Assembly: GCA_904420085.1 (NCBI GenBank)
Contig: CAJFUA010000057.1
Span: forward strand, 1-42,466
Direction: 5' to 3'
DNA length: 42,466 nucleotides
Origin: an uncultured Eubacterium sp.
GTDB lineage: Bacteria; Bacillota; Clostridia; Lachnospirales; Lachnospiraceae
Below the pieces are notes generated by a model. It ran no database searches and was not told the origin of the DNA. It worked only from the letters and a program-made list of their open reading frames with translations. A program made the translations under genes and the position numbers. Below, one piece after another: positions 24,193-31,800 of the stretch (positions within the stretch are counted from its first letter, which is position 1; each line of letters starts with the position of its first letter).

Positions 24193-24459
24193 GTGAAAAT
24201 AGAAATTGAACTTAAAAAAGATATGATTCACGGTACAAAAGTTATTCTTCAGGATGAAGAGATTATAAGGGTACACAAATTCTTTGAGAAAGAATGCATG
24301 TCTGAATATGTAAGTGAAAATAATACCGACTGGTCAGATGAGAAGATTGAATTTGTGTCTAATCGTGCATATGAAATATGCGACGAAAATGTCAGTGTTG
24401 AAGATGAGCAGTATGCCATACAGAAAGCAATTGAAGAATGGGAGAAAAGACATGGTTAG
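24193..24459 (+). CDS. Hypothetical 88-residue acidic protein
   Basis: 88 residues from a GTG start with AAGGAG eight bases upstream. The sequence is acidic with clear helical segments (EEIIRVHKFFEKECMSEYV, YAIQKAIEEWEKRHG). It overlaps the RadC gene by 8 bp and is therefore coupled to it. No family recognised. Confidence 0.6.
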   Translation: MKIEIELKKDMIHGTKVILQDEEIIRVHKFFEKECMSEYVSENNTDWSDEKIEFVSNRAYEICDENVSVEDEQYAIQKAIEEWEKRHG

Positions 24460-24913
24460 AAAATATGGAATTGAACTTGATGAACTAAAGCATCCGTTAA
24501 TGGTGGAAGAGGAAAGTTATACCTATAATAATTGTAGACTTTCCAGTCCGGAAAAAATAACAGAAATGCTGAACCAGTGCTTCCACCTGGGCAGAAAATC
24601 TGAAGAATATGTTTATATGCTTGCCCTTGACAGTAAATGCAATCTTTTGGGGGCTTTTGAAGTGGCACATGGAACGATAAGTAAATGCTTATTAAGTGGC
24701 CGGGAAATATACCAGAGGGCATTGTTGTGTGGTGCAGTAAATATAATTCTAGCCCATAATCATCCGTCCAAATGTACAAGTCCGTCAAAAGATGATTTTA
24801 TGACTGCTGAAAAAATCAAAAAAGCAGGAAAACTTATTGGAATTAATATGGTGGATTTTATCATAATCGGTGGCAATAATTTTCTGTCTTTTGGTGATGA
24901 AAAGTTGTTATAA
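24452..24913 (+). CDS. radC: RadC-like JAB-domain protein
   Basis: 153 residues from ATG 24452, which overlaps the preceding gene by 8 bp. The JAMM zinc signature is complete: LAHNHPSKCTSPSKDD gives H102, H104, S112 and D115. The block CLLSGREIYQRALLCGAVNIIL is typical of RadC. Only the JAB domain is present; the N-terminal helix-hairpin-helix of chromosomal RadC is missing, as usual for versions on mobile elements. Its role on ICEs is unknown; it is not a proven repair enzyme. Confidence 0.9.
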   Translation: MVRKYGIELDELKHPLMVEEESYTYNNCRLSSPEKITEMLNQCFHLGRKSEEYVYMLALDSKCNLLGAFEVAHGTISKCLLSGREIYQRALLCGAVNIILAHNHPSKCTSPSKDDFMTAEKIKKAGKLIGINMVDFIIIGGNNFLSFGDEKLL

Positions 24914-24923
24914 AAAACACCAG

Positions 24924-24965
24924 GGAAATATTCTATTACATACGAATATTTTCCTTTTCTTTTTT
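24924..24965 (+). terminator. Terminator after radC
   Basis: Stem GGAAATATTC / GAATATTTTCC with ten-base loop, followed by a T-rich run. Confidence 0.75.
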
Positions 24966-24969
24966 ATGG

Positions 24970-25085
24970 GCCGCCCCTCCCCGGTCGCATTGTCTACATC
25001 CGGGAACGCACTTCGTACGCTGCACTTCGTGAATATCCCGTCATACAGACAATGCAGCTGCCATTCCCCCAACCGGAGGGACGGC
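24970..25085. repeat. Long bulged hairpin C
   Basis: 116 bp, GC-rich against its surroundings. Outer arms GCCG..CCCTCC..CCGGT pair with ACCGG..AGGG..CGGC; the inner stem GCATTGTCT (24987) pairs with AGACAATGC (25047-25055) and GGGA with TCCC. The apex contains two copies of GCACTTCGT-like sequence. It has no GGTAAAATG apex. Confidence 0.75.
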
Positions 25086-25163
25086 TTTTGTTCAGTTCCT
25101 TATCCCACTATAAGTCGGTTACGTACACTGATATTTTCATTTTCATGCACCGGCCTCTTTTTA

Positions 25164-25327
25164 TTTGCTTGGCCGAATGTCGGGATTTGGAATGCTTTGT
25201 GCATACTAGAGTATTTTAAAAATTCTGCAAGGGTAAAATGCACGTGCTGTGCACGCCTTTGTCAGAATTTTTAAAATGCTCTTTTTCGTATGCAAGCATA
25301 CCAAACACCGACATATACGGAAGCAAA
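25164..25327 (+). repeat. Long bulged hairpin B with GGTAAAATG apical motif
   Basis: 164 bp. Outer arms (TTTGCTT, ATGTCGG, ATGCTTTGTGCATAC) pair with GTATGCAAGCAT, CCGACAT and AAGCAAA; the central stem is GAGTATTTTAAAAATTCTG (25209) against its complement at 25263-25281 with one wobble. The apex has CAAGGGTAAAATG and a CGTGC-TGT-GCACG hairpin. Same length class and apex as hairpin A, different stems. With hairpin C it fills the gene-free interval 24966-25330. Confidence 0.9.
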
Positions 25328-25351
25328 TTAAAAAAGAGGAGGTGATTTCCC

Positions 25352-25363
25352 ATGAAAACTTAA
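25352..25363 (+). other. Three-codon mini-frame behind a perfect ribosome site
   Basis: GAGGAGGTGAT (25336-25346) is an almost ideal Shine-Dalgarno sequence, but the ATG at 25352 is followed by only AAA ACT TAA. It lies 77 bp before the next gene; the string GGAAGCAAATTAAAAA occurs both before it and again ahead of the 69-residue gene. It is either a leader peptide or the remnant of a deleted gene. Confidence 0.4.
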
Positions 25364-25439
25364 TATCAGCTGATTAATAAGCACCCAATCCCGGACAGAC
25401 CGGAAGCAAATTAAAAATTAAAACCAGGAGGAAAAGAAA

Positions 25440-25649
25440 ATGATTAAAGAATACCCAGTAAACGTAAATGATTATACAAAGGAAGAAGCACCTTATATTT
25501 ATACAAAATATGCAGAGGAATACGCAAAAGAACGACCAAGACTGGAGCCTAGAACTGCAGGAACAATTGCTTGTTTTGCAGGTCAGCCATTACAACACGG
25601 AATTACAGCCAAAGCATGGACAGAAGCCGGGTTTGTAGTTGAAAGATAA
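25440..25649 (+). CDS. Hypothetical 69-residue protein
   Basis: 69 residues, with CAGGAGGAAAAG before the ATG. Sequence MIKEYPVNVNDYTKEEAPYI then a Glu/Tyr/Arg-rich centre and GFVVER at the end. No membrane segment and no motif that I recognise. It is the first gene of a run of small element-specific genes up to 27.3 kb. Confidence 0.6.
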   Translation: MIKEYPVNVNDYTKEEAPYIYTKYAEEYAKERPRLEPRTAGTIACFAGQPLQHGITAKAWTEAGFVVER

Positions 25650-25681
25650 GTAAAAATTGAAAAGGTAAAAAGGTGATGAAG

Positions 25682-25960
25682 ATGTTAAATACAATGTGCT
25701 TGAATTGTAAAAAATTAAATAACGGATGTAAAGGTACTAAAAATCAACTTTGGAGTGGCTGTATTTATAAGGAAGTTGACGGCAGCATTAAAGTTATCGA
25801 TAAAGTAAAAGAATTGGTTAAAACGGATTTATCCCAATATGGTTATACCGATTTAGATTGGGTTAATGACATTGTAGCAGTTGCCGGAGGCGGAAAAGTG
25901 GTAATAAAAGAAAAGATTTCCGGTGAATATACCGAAAAATTAACAGAGATGTATTTATAA
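25682..25960 (+). CDS. Hypothetical protein with N-terminal Cys cluster
   Basis: 92 residues from ATG 25682, favoured because AAGGTGAT lies six bases upstream; ATG 25676 is the alternative. The N-terminus MCLNCKKLNNGCKGTK...GCIYK carries four cysteines in about 30 residues, spaced CxxC-7-C-11-C or similar, suggesting a small zinc or disulfide knuckle. The remainder is helical and then beta (VAVAGGGKVVIKEKI). No family recognised. Confidence 0.6.
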   Translation: MLNTMCLNCKKLNNGCKGTKNQLWSGCIYKEVDGSIKVIDKVKELVKTDLSQYGYTDLDWVNDIVAVAGGGKVVIKEKISGEYTEKLTEMYL

Positions 25961-25971
25961 AAAGGATACAA

Positions 25972-25989
25972 GTAAATAAATTTATTTAC
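25972..25989. repeat. 18-bp perfect palindrome upstream of the SpoVG gene
   Basis: GTAAATAAATTTATTTAC, 43 bp before the tandem SpoVG gene and after the stop of the preceding gene. Candidate operator; no T-run that would make it a terminator. Confidence 0.7.
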
Positions 25990-26031
25990 ATATTCCCATC
26001 CCGGAGGTTACGAGGATAGAAAGGATTAAAA

Positions 26032-26592
26032 ATGGAAATTAAGATTAAGGAAATGTGGATTGATAAAAATGCGAGCGAGAATATGGATAATGGAGGAAAA
26101 ATCGGAAGCGCAGTTATTTTAGTTGATAATACGTTCCTGATACATGGGGTTACTCTTGTTTCCGGCAAAAATGGAATTTTTGTATCAATGCCAAGCATCA
26201 AAAAAGAGGATGGAAGTTATCAGGATTATGCGTTTTTTACAACTCAGGAAGAACGGGAAAAAATCACAATACTGATGATGAAAGAATATATGAACCGGAC
26301 TTCGTTTTTACTTGATCCTGTTGTTTCACATATGAGCGTAAACTTATATGTGGAAGAGAGAGGAAAGCAAAAAGCGTATGCTACAGTTGTAGTTGATGGA
26401 AAAATGAATATTAACCGCATACGTGTTATGGAGGGAGAAAACGGTTTATTTGTATCCATGCCGCAGTTTAAGGATCAGAAAGGAGAGTACCACAGTGTAA
26501 TAAGCCCGGCCTCATCAGCAGCCTGTGAAGAAATCAAAAATCTGGTTATGGAAGAATATTATCTACAAATTGAAAAAGTGAAAGGAGAGTAA
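26032..26592 (+). CDS. Tandem SpoVG-domain protein
   Basis: 186 residues, twice the usual SpoVG length of about 90-100. Domain 1 (1-84) has GKIGSAVILVDNTFLIHGVTL and NGIFVSMPSIK; domain 2 (about 104-182) has KAYATVVVDGKMNINRIRVM and NGLFVSMPQFK. Both carry the IRVxxGxxGLFVxMP-type signature. SpoVG is a small site-specific nucleic-acid-binding regulator of Firmicutes; a duplicated version could act as a built-in dimer. It sits among small element genes behind an 18-bp palindrome and 3 bp before the next gene. Confidence 0.88.
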   Translation: MEIKIKEMWIDKNASENMDNGGKIGSAVILVDNTFLIHGVTLVSGKNGIFVSMPSIKKEDGSYQDYAFFTTQEEREKITILMMKEYMNRTSFLLDPVVSHMSVNLYVEERGKQKAYATVVVDGKMNINRIRVMEGENGLFVSMPQFKDQKGEYHSVISPASSAACEEIKNLVMEEYYLQIEKVKGE

Positions 26593-26595
26593 AAA

Positions 26596-26808
26596 ATGAA
26601 ACAGAGAATTAGTGAATTAAAAGAAGCAATTGAAAACAGACCAAAAACTCATTACGGAATATATCATGATGTCGGGCAAGTTATTAACGATTTTACTACA
26701 TTAGAATTAGTGGAATATTTTACTGATGTTTTAAATTCAGAAGGAACTTTGAGATATTTTTTAGAGCAACAAATCACGGCGGCAGAAATTGCAAAACTTA
26801 GGAGGTAA
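26596..26808 (+). CDS. Hypothetical 70-residue protein
   Basis: 70 residues, starting 3 bp after the SpoVG stop and using AAAGGAGAG as ribosome site, so translationally linked to it. Almost wholly helical (RISELKEAIENR, LELVEYFTDVLN, LEQQITAAEIAKLRR). No family recognised. Confidence 0.55.
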   Translation: MKQRISELKEAIENRPKTHYGIYHDVGQVINDFTTLELVEYFTDVLNSEGTLRYFLEQQITAAEIAKLRR

Positions 26809-26814
26809 ATAAAT

Positions 26815-26925
26815 ATGACAAGAGAACAACGAAAGAAAGAATTAAAAACAAATATCCAGGCTACAATCAGCGTTTTATTATACATATATTTAGCGATAGC
26901 GGTTTTAGTTGAATTATTAAAATGA
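26815..26925 (+). CDS. 36-residue single-helix membrane microprotein
   Basis: The ATG at 26815 follows TTAGGAGG at good spacing. The product has a basic N-terminus (MTREQRKKELKTN) and one hydrophobic helix (ATISVLLYIYLAIAVLVELL) ending in Lys-stop. Such small single-pass proteins can be modulators or type I toxin-like peptides; nothing here decides. It is six bases behind the previous gene. Confidence 0.55.
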   Translation: MTREQRKKELKTNIQATISVLLYIYLAIAVLVELLK

Positions 26926-26990
26926 AAAACATATATTATATATTATAAACGCCACAAAGAAAGGACCTTGCACGGGAACAGGTAATTAAA

Positions 26991-27257
26991 ATGGAAGCAA
27001 ATAAATTTACTGAGAAAGAAATTAAAATTTTAATGGAAGACAAATGTACTAGGGCAGAGGCTGAATTACATTTAAAAAGAGGCGCTACGATTTATGAAGA
27101 TTTAGAAGAAAATCTTCATAAATATATGCAAGAATGGGAGTGTGATAAAGGCGAGATAGAAGCTTTCAAATCAATGATAGAAACGAAAATTCCTATCATT
27201 GATTGGGGCGTAGTAGTCATTAAGGATAAGACATATTATATCCAATACGTCTTATGA
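26991..27257 (+). CDS. Hypothetical 88-residue protein
   Basis: 88 residues; ribosome site weak (AACAGG). Acidic and mainly helical (EKEIKILMEDKCTRAEAELHL, ENLHKYMQEWECDKGEIEAF) with a beta ending IIDWGVVVIKDKTYYIQYVL. The second half recalls small DUF-type element proteins but I cannot name one. Confidence 0.55.
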   Translation: MEANKFTEKEIKILMEDKCTRAEAELHLKRGATIYEDLEENLHKYMQEWECDKGEIEAFKSMIETKIPIIDWGVVVIKDKTYYIQYVL

Positions 27258-27398
27258 TTTAGGAAGATTTACAAAATAAATATTCTGGTTGTCTGCCACT
27301 GTATCAGGTACGGAGATACCATCAGAATAATATCATCCAGAAAAGCAACAAAACAAGAAGCAAATCAATATTATGAATTTTTGTAAGGCGGTGATTAT

Positions 27399-27608
27399 AT
27401 GAAAGAAAATTATGATTTTTCTAAGGGGATTAAAAATCCTTATGCGAAACAATTGAAGCAACAGGTCACTATAAATTTAAACAGCGACGTGGTTCGGTAT
27501 TTTAAAGAACAGGCAGACATAACGGGAATCCCTTACCAGACTTTGATTAATCTGTATTTAAAAGACTGTGTAGACAAAAAAAGAGAACTGGAAACAACAT
27601 GGAAATAA
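27399..27608 (+). CDS. BrnA/CopG-like ribbon-helix-helix protein
   Basis: 69 residues; AAGGCGGTGAT precedes the ATG. YDFSKGIKNPYAKQL followed by QVTINLNSDVVRYFKEQAD and GIPYQTLINLYLKDC is the BrnA-like antitoxin pattern: RHH strand, then two helices. BrnA normally pairs with a BrnT toxin encoded upstream, but no BrnT-like gene is next to it, so it is solitary and probably a regulator. A terminator follows directly. Confidence 0.75.
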   Translation: MKENYDFSKGIKNPYAKQLKQQVTINLNSDVVRYFKEQADITGIPYQTLINLYLKDCVDKKRELETTWK

Positions 27609-27619
27609 TACAAAGATTG

Positions 27620-27658
27620 ATAACGTGTATGCTACGGCAGCGTACACGTTATTTTTTT
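27620..27658 (+). terminator. Rho-independent terminator
   Basis: Stem ATAACGTGTATGCT / AGCGTACACGTTAT (with G-T pairs), loop ACGGC, followed by T-run. Confidence 0.85.
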
Positions 27659-27705
27659 ACCTAAAAGGGTGCAATCATTCAGGTTTTTTTCTTTATTGCT
27701 GACTT

Positions 27706-27848
27706 GTGGAGTTTTTATGCTCCACTGGGTGCTTAATAGTCTGCTAAAACCCGGCTAAAGCACCCGGTTCTATAATTACGTGTAATTATAGAAAGAGCAT
27801 AAGAGGAAACTGACCCCACACAGGTGTGGGGCTTCGGCAAAGCCGAAG
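27706..27848. other. oriT: Candidate origin of transfer (cluster of inverted repeats)
   Basis: A gene-free interval (27659-27946) just upstream of the mobilisation genes, with five dyads: GTGGAG/CTCCAC (27706-27725), GGGTGCTT/AAGCACCC (27727-27765), TCTATAATTAC-GT-GTAATTATAGA (27769-27792), CCCCACAC-AG-GTGTGGGG (27814-27831) and CTTCGGC-AAA-GCCGAAG (27832-27848). Dense inverted repeats next to a relaxase and its RHH accessory proteins are the usual look of oriT. The nick site is not identifiable by eye. Confidence 0.45.
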
Positions 27849-27946
27849 GTTTATGTGGGGACAAATATCGGCTGTCAGGTAGTGAACCAGTAGGCAGAAT
27901 TTATAGAAAAAATATGAAACCGGTCGGCAAACGATAGATAAAACAA

Positions 27947-27975
27947 TTGATATTATGTAATAAATAATGTATAAT
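27947..27975 (+). promoter_or_regulatory. Promoter of the mobilisation operon with overlapping dyad
   Basis: TTGATA (27947-27952), 17-bp spacer, TATAAT (27970-27975). ATATTAT and ATAATAT arms overlap the promoter, and TATTATGTAATAAAT here repeats the core seen at the parA promoter, so both may share a regulator. Confidence 0.75.
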
Positions 27976-28012
27976 ATGTGGTAAATATTTAGGAAACAGA
28001 GGTGAGGTTTTA

Positions 28013-28276
28013 TTGGCAGAAGTAAAAGTAAGAAAGCTTGATCCGGTAATCATAAAAAAAATAGATGAACTTGCAACGGATAAGGGAATGACAAGGGAGG
28101 CTTTTTTACGTGCATACCTGAATAATCTGGCAATCACCAAAGATATAGAAAATGTCGAGGATAAATATACGGCATTGGTAAATCTTCTGGCAGAACGACT
28201 GGAACAGGCAAATGACGTGATTGAAAGGAACATGATTTTAGAGGAAAAACTTTTAGAAATTTTACAGCAAAATTAG
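28013..28276 (+). CDS. RHH-type relaxosome or regulatory protein
   Basis: 87 residues with a TTG start behind GAGGTGAGG; no other start fits. KVRKLDPVIIKKIDELATDKGMTREAFLRAYLNNL is a ribbon-helix-helix (strand, helix, helix), followed by a coiled-coil (EDKYTALVNLLAERLEQAND) probably for oligomerisation. It is the first gene of the mobilisation cluster. It may bind oriT or be the repressor that recognises the nearby promoter dyad or the palindromes; both are inference. Confidence 0.65.
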   Translation: MAEVKVRKLDPVIIKKIDELATDKGMTREAFLRAYLNNLAITKDIENVEDKYTALVNLLAERLEQANDVIERNMILEEKLLEILQQN

Positions 28277-28284
28277 ATAAAAAA

Positions 28285-28312
28285 GTTTAGGGGTCATTCG
28301 TGACCCCTAAAC
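28285..28312. repeat. Dispersed palindrome copy 2 (TTCG spacer, 12-bp arms)
   Basis: GTTTAGGGGTCA, spacer TTCG, TGACCCCTAAAC. The longest perfect copy; it ends 16 bases before the ATG of the next gene, just ahead of its AGGAGG. Confidence 0.95.
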
Positions 28313-28328
28313 GAGAACAGGAGGAAAT

Positions 28329-28757
28329 ATGGCAAAGAAACAAAGAAATTTTTATTTATTGGATGAAGATTTTGCGAAACTTGAAAAGTTTACAGAGGAA
28401 AACGGATTTTCGAGTAATTCGAACGCATTATCATATCTTATCAGTCATTTGGATGACAACACAGAAGAAAAAATAGCGATTGCAGTAAGAGAAGAACTGG
28501 ATAAAAAATATATGCCAAAAGAACGGCTCCGCTGGGGAGTACAGACGGCAGAGCAGAACAGTATCGTTATATTGGATGCAATCAATACACTGTTATATAT
28601 GCTGGATCCGGAAACGTTAATGCCTGCCGATACGGTTCCGCACAAAATTGTGAAACAGAGCCGGGGAATCATAAAAGAACGTATAGCATATTTAAAACAA
28701 AGAAGTGACGACAGGAAAAAGAAAAGAACGAAAAAAATCAATAAAAAGGAAAACTGA
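28329..28757 (+). CDS. RHH-like mobilisation accessory protein (MobC-like position)
   Basis: 142 residues, ribosome site CAGGAGG. The N-terminus KKQRNFYLLDEDFAKLEKFTEENGFSSNSNALSYLISHL reads as an RHH domain; the rest is helical with a very basic tail (RSDDRKKKRTKKINKK), suited to DNA binding. It lies between a palindrome copy and the relaxase gene, the place where MobC/relaxosome accessory factors are found. No direct family match is claimed. Confidence 0.65.
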   Translation: MAKKQRNFYLLDEDFAKLEKFTEENGFSSNSNALSYLISHLDDNTEEKIAIAVREELDKKYMPKERLRWGVQTAEQNSIVILDAINTLLYMLDPETLMPADTVPHKIVKQSRGIIKERIAYLKQRSDDRKKKRTKKINKKEN

Positions 28758-28763
28758 AACAAG

Positions 28764-28781
28764 GGGGTCACGTATGACCCC
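28764..28781. repeat. Dispersed palindrome copy 3 (CGTA spacer)
   Basis: GGGGTCA, CGTA, TGACCCC, followed by TAAA. Ends 20 bases before the relaxase ATG, just ahead of its GGAGG. Confidence 0.95.
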
Positions 28782-28801
28782 TAAATTTATTGGAGGTAAT
28801 A

Positions 28802-31800
28802 ATGGGAAAAATTAATGCGGGATGCGTTGTAGTAACCAAGTTCTGTAAGCCGGGAGAAAAACAATTTACAGGCTACATTAATTATATAGACAGAGATGAG
28901 GCTGTGAGAAATGAGGCAACTGCGGAATACAACTTATATCAGGAATATATGGGAAATCCTCAAAAGACAACAGGATTATTTGTTAAAGACAAAGATAACT
29001 TAACCTCAGAGGAAAAAAAGGAATTAAAAAACATATTTAAAGAAGCACAAAAAAATGAAAGCCTGATGTGGCAGACGGTAATCAGTTTTGATAACAGATG
29101 GCTGGAAAATAATGGGTTATATGATTCAAAAACGAAAATACTTGATGAACAAAGACTACATTCAATCACAAAAAGTGCAATCACAAAAATGCTTCATAAT
29201 GAAAGTTTGGATAATGCGGTATGGAGTGCAGCCATGCATTTGAATACGGGTAATGTACATATTCATATAGCAATAACTGAACCAATTCCGATGAGAGAGC
29301 AAAAAAAATATACCCAGTATGATGAAGTGATTAAGGATGGGAAAAAATATGAATTTCCCATACTGGATAAACAAGGTAATCCTGTTAAGAAGATAGAATA
29401 TAAAGGAAGGTTTAAACAATCGAGTATTGAAATCTGTAAAAGAGAAGTGGTTAACCAGATCATCAATGAAAAAGAAAATAATCTAAAAATAAATAAAATC
29501 ATAAGAGAAAGTATTGTCAGACAGAAACAGTCCTTTGCAGAAGATAAAAAAATGCAAAAGGCATTTGAGGAATTATACAGGAATATGCCGAAATGCAAAA
29601 AAAATATGTGGAATTATAATAATTCCATTATGACCAAAGTAAGACCAATGATTGACAGGTTGAGTGATATGTATATCAATGAATATCATGCCGAAGATTT
29701 TGAAATGCTAAAAGGAAGTCTGGAAAATCAGGAAATTGTCTATCAGGAATCTTATGGAAATTCCGGAAAAAGTTACACAAAAGGGAAAATGCAAGACCTG
29801 TATGCCAGACTTGGAAATGCCATATTAAAAGAGATAAGAGAATACGATACAAACATTAAAAAATTGGAAGAGAAACACATAGATATAACCGAAATGGAAC
29901 TAGGGGTCATACGTGACCCCCTGCCGGAAGACGAAGAAAAAAGCTTAGGGGTCATACGTGACCCCCTGCCGGAAGATGAAGAAAAAAGCTTAGGGGTCAT
30001 ACGTGACCTCCTGCCAGAAGATGAGGAAGAACCAGAAGAGTATTTGGAACAAAAATTAGAAGAAAAAGGCATTCATTGCAGATGGAGTAAAATATATAAG
30101 ACGGCAAAAGCGTTAATATATGAAGAAGAAAAAGATTATGTAACAGCTAAAGAATTGTTGGAAGATGAACACTTTGTCGGTAACGTGCTTGCAACGTATG
30201 ATCTGGGAGATATGTATAAATATGGAAGAGGCTGTGAGATTAACAGTGAAATAGCACAACAATATTATAATGTAGCACTGAATCACTTTGAATATTTATA
30301 CGAAAATCAGGAAACTACCCAACAGCGTGAAAAACATTATAAACAAGGGAAAAAGAGAAAAGAAAAAGATGAGTATGATATACGCTCCTACTATGCATAC
30401 AGAATCGGCAAACAATATTATTATGGACAGGGAACCGAAGAAAATTATGAGAAAGCGAGAAACTGGTTTGAAACATCCGGAACAAAATATGCAAAATACA
30501 ATTTGGGTAAAATGGCTTATTACGGACAGGGAGAAGAAAAAAATTTTGATAAGGCATTTGATTATTTTATCAGTCTGTCAAAACAGGAGAGTGAAGAAGA
30601 TGAAAAAGACTTTAATGCATATGCCTGTTATAAATCAGCCAGTATGATAGAAAATAACGAAGTGGAATATGACGAAGAAGATTATGGAACGTTATATGAA
30701 AGAGCACTAAACGCTTTTCTGGGAATGAAACAGGATGATAACCTGCAATACAGAATAGGCATGATGTATTTACAAGGGAAAGGAACAAATGTTGACGAAA
30801 AACTGGGAGAGGAATATTTAGAAAAATCTGCAGAAGCAGGGAATGTATTTTCCAAATATCAATTATCACAAATATATCTTGAAAGGGATAATCAGGAAGA
30901 GGTCCTGAAAGCGGTGGAATATCTTACGGGAGCAGCAACAAAGGGAGAGAATGTTACGGCAATGTATTCTCTTGGAAATGTCTATTCATCTGACAGGGAA
31001 TACATTCATGATATTGATAAAGCATTTTACTGGTATGAAAAAGCAGAGGAATGCGGCAATGAATTTGCCTCATATCAATTGGGCAGACTGTATCTTCAGG
31101 AAGAAAACATATCTAAAGCTATAGAATATTTTAATAAGTGTGAAAATAAATTTGCATATTATAGTCTAGGAAAAATTTATATGGATCAGGAACTGGATAA
31201 TGGTCAGTTCTATGATATTAATAAAAGTATTGACTGTTTTGTGAAAGCGGATGAAGAGGGACTGGAGTATGCAACGTATCAGTTAGGAAATATTTATGCG
31301 GATGACAAATACGGAATGAAAGACATGGAAAAAGCAGTATTCTGGTATGAGAAAGCAGAAAAACAGGAAAATGAACTTGCTTCATATAAGCAGGGAAAAA
31401 TTTTCCTGGAGCAGGGGAAAAATAAAGAGGCAGTAGAGAAATTCGATAAATGTACAGACAATTCCTATGCATTATATTTTAAAGGAAAACTTTATCTTGA
31501 TAAAGAGAGTGGAATATTTGATTTTAACAAAGGAATCTCATCCATGCTTGCATCAGCACAAATGAATAATTCCTATGCGCAAATGTATATCGGAATTATG
31601 TACATTAAAGGTGAATTAATCAAAAGGGATATAGACAAAGCCAAAAACTGGCTGGAGCGTGCAGAAGAAAACGGAAACGACATTGCCGGAGAGATAAGAT
31701 TAAATCTTGACAATAACCGGTACATCCGTCACCGAAAACAATTTGCCATAGGCAAGAATTTTATCTTAGGAATGGCAGCGCGCAGTATAAGGGATATGAC

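Noticed and set aside
27258-27398. Imperfect dyad TATTCTG/CAGAATA as a further long hairpin
   Set aside because: Pairing is short and broken, and the GGTAAAATG apex is missing.
27399-27608. Complete BrnTA toxin-antitoxin pair
   Set aside because: Only the BrnA-like protein is present; the preceding 88-residue protein does not show a BrnT pattern.
27811-27831. TGACCCC at 27812 as another copy of the dispersed palindrome
   Set aside because: The left arm is absent; the CCCC belongs to the dyad CCCCACAC/GTGTGGGG.
29900-30034. 45-bp direct repeats as a CRISPR-like array
   Set aside because: The repeats have no unique spacers, keep the reading frame of the relaxase and are only three; no cas genes are present.
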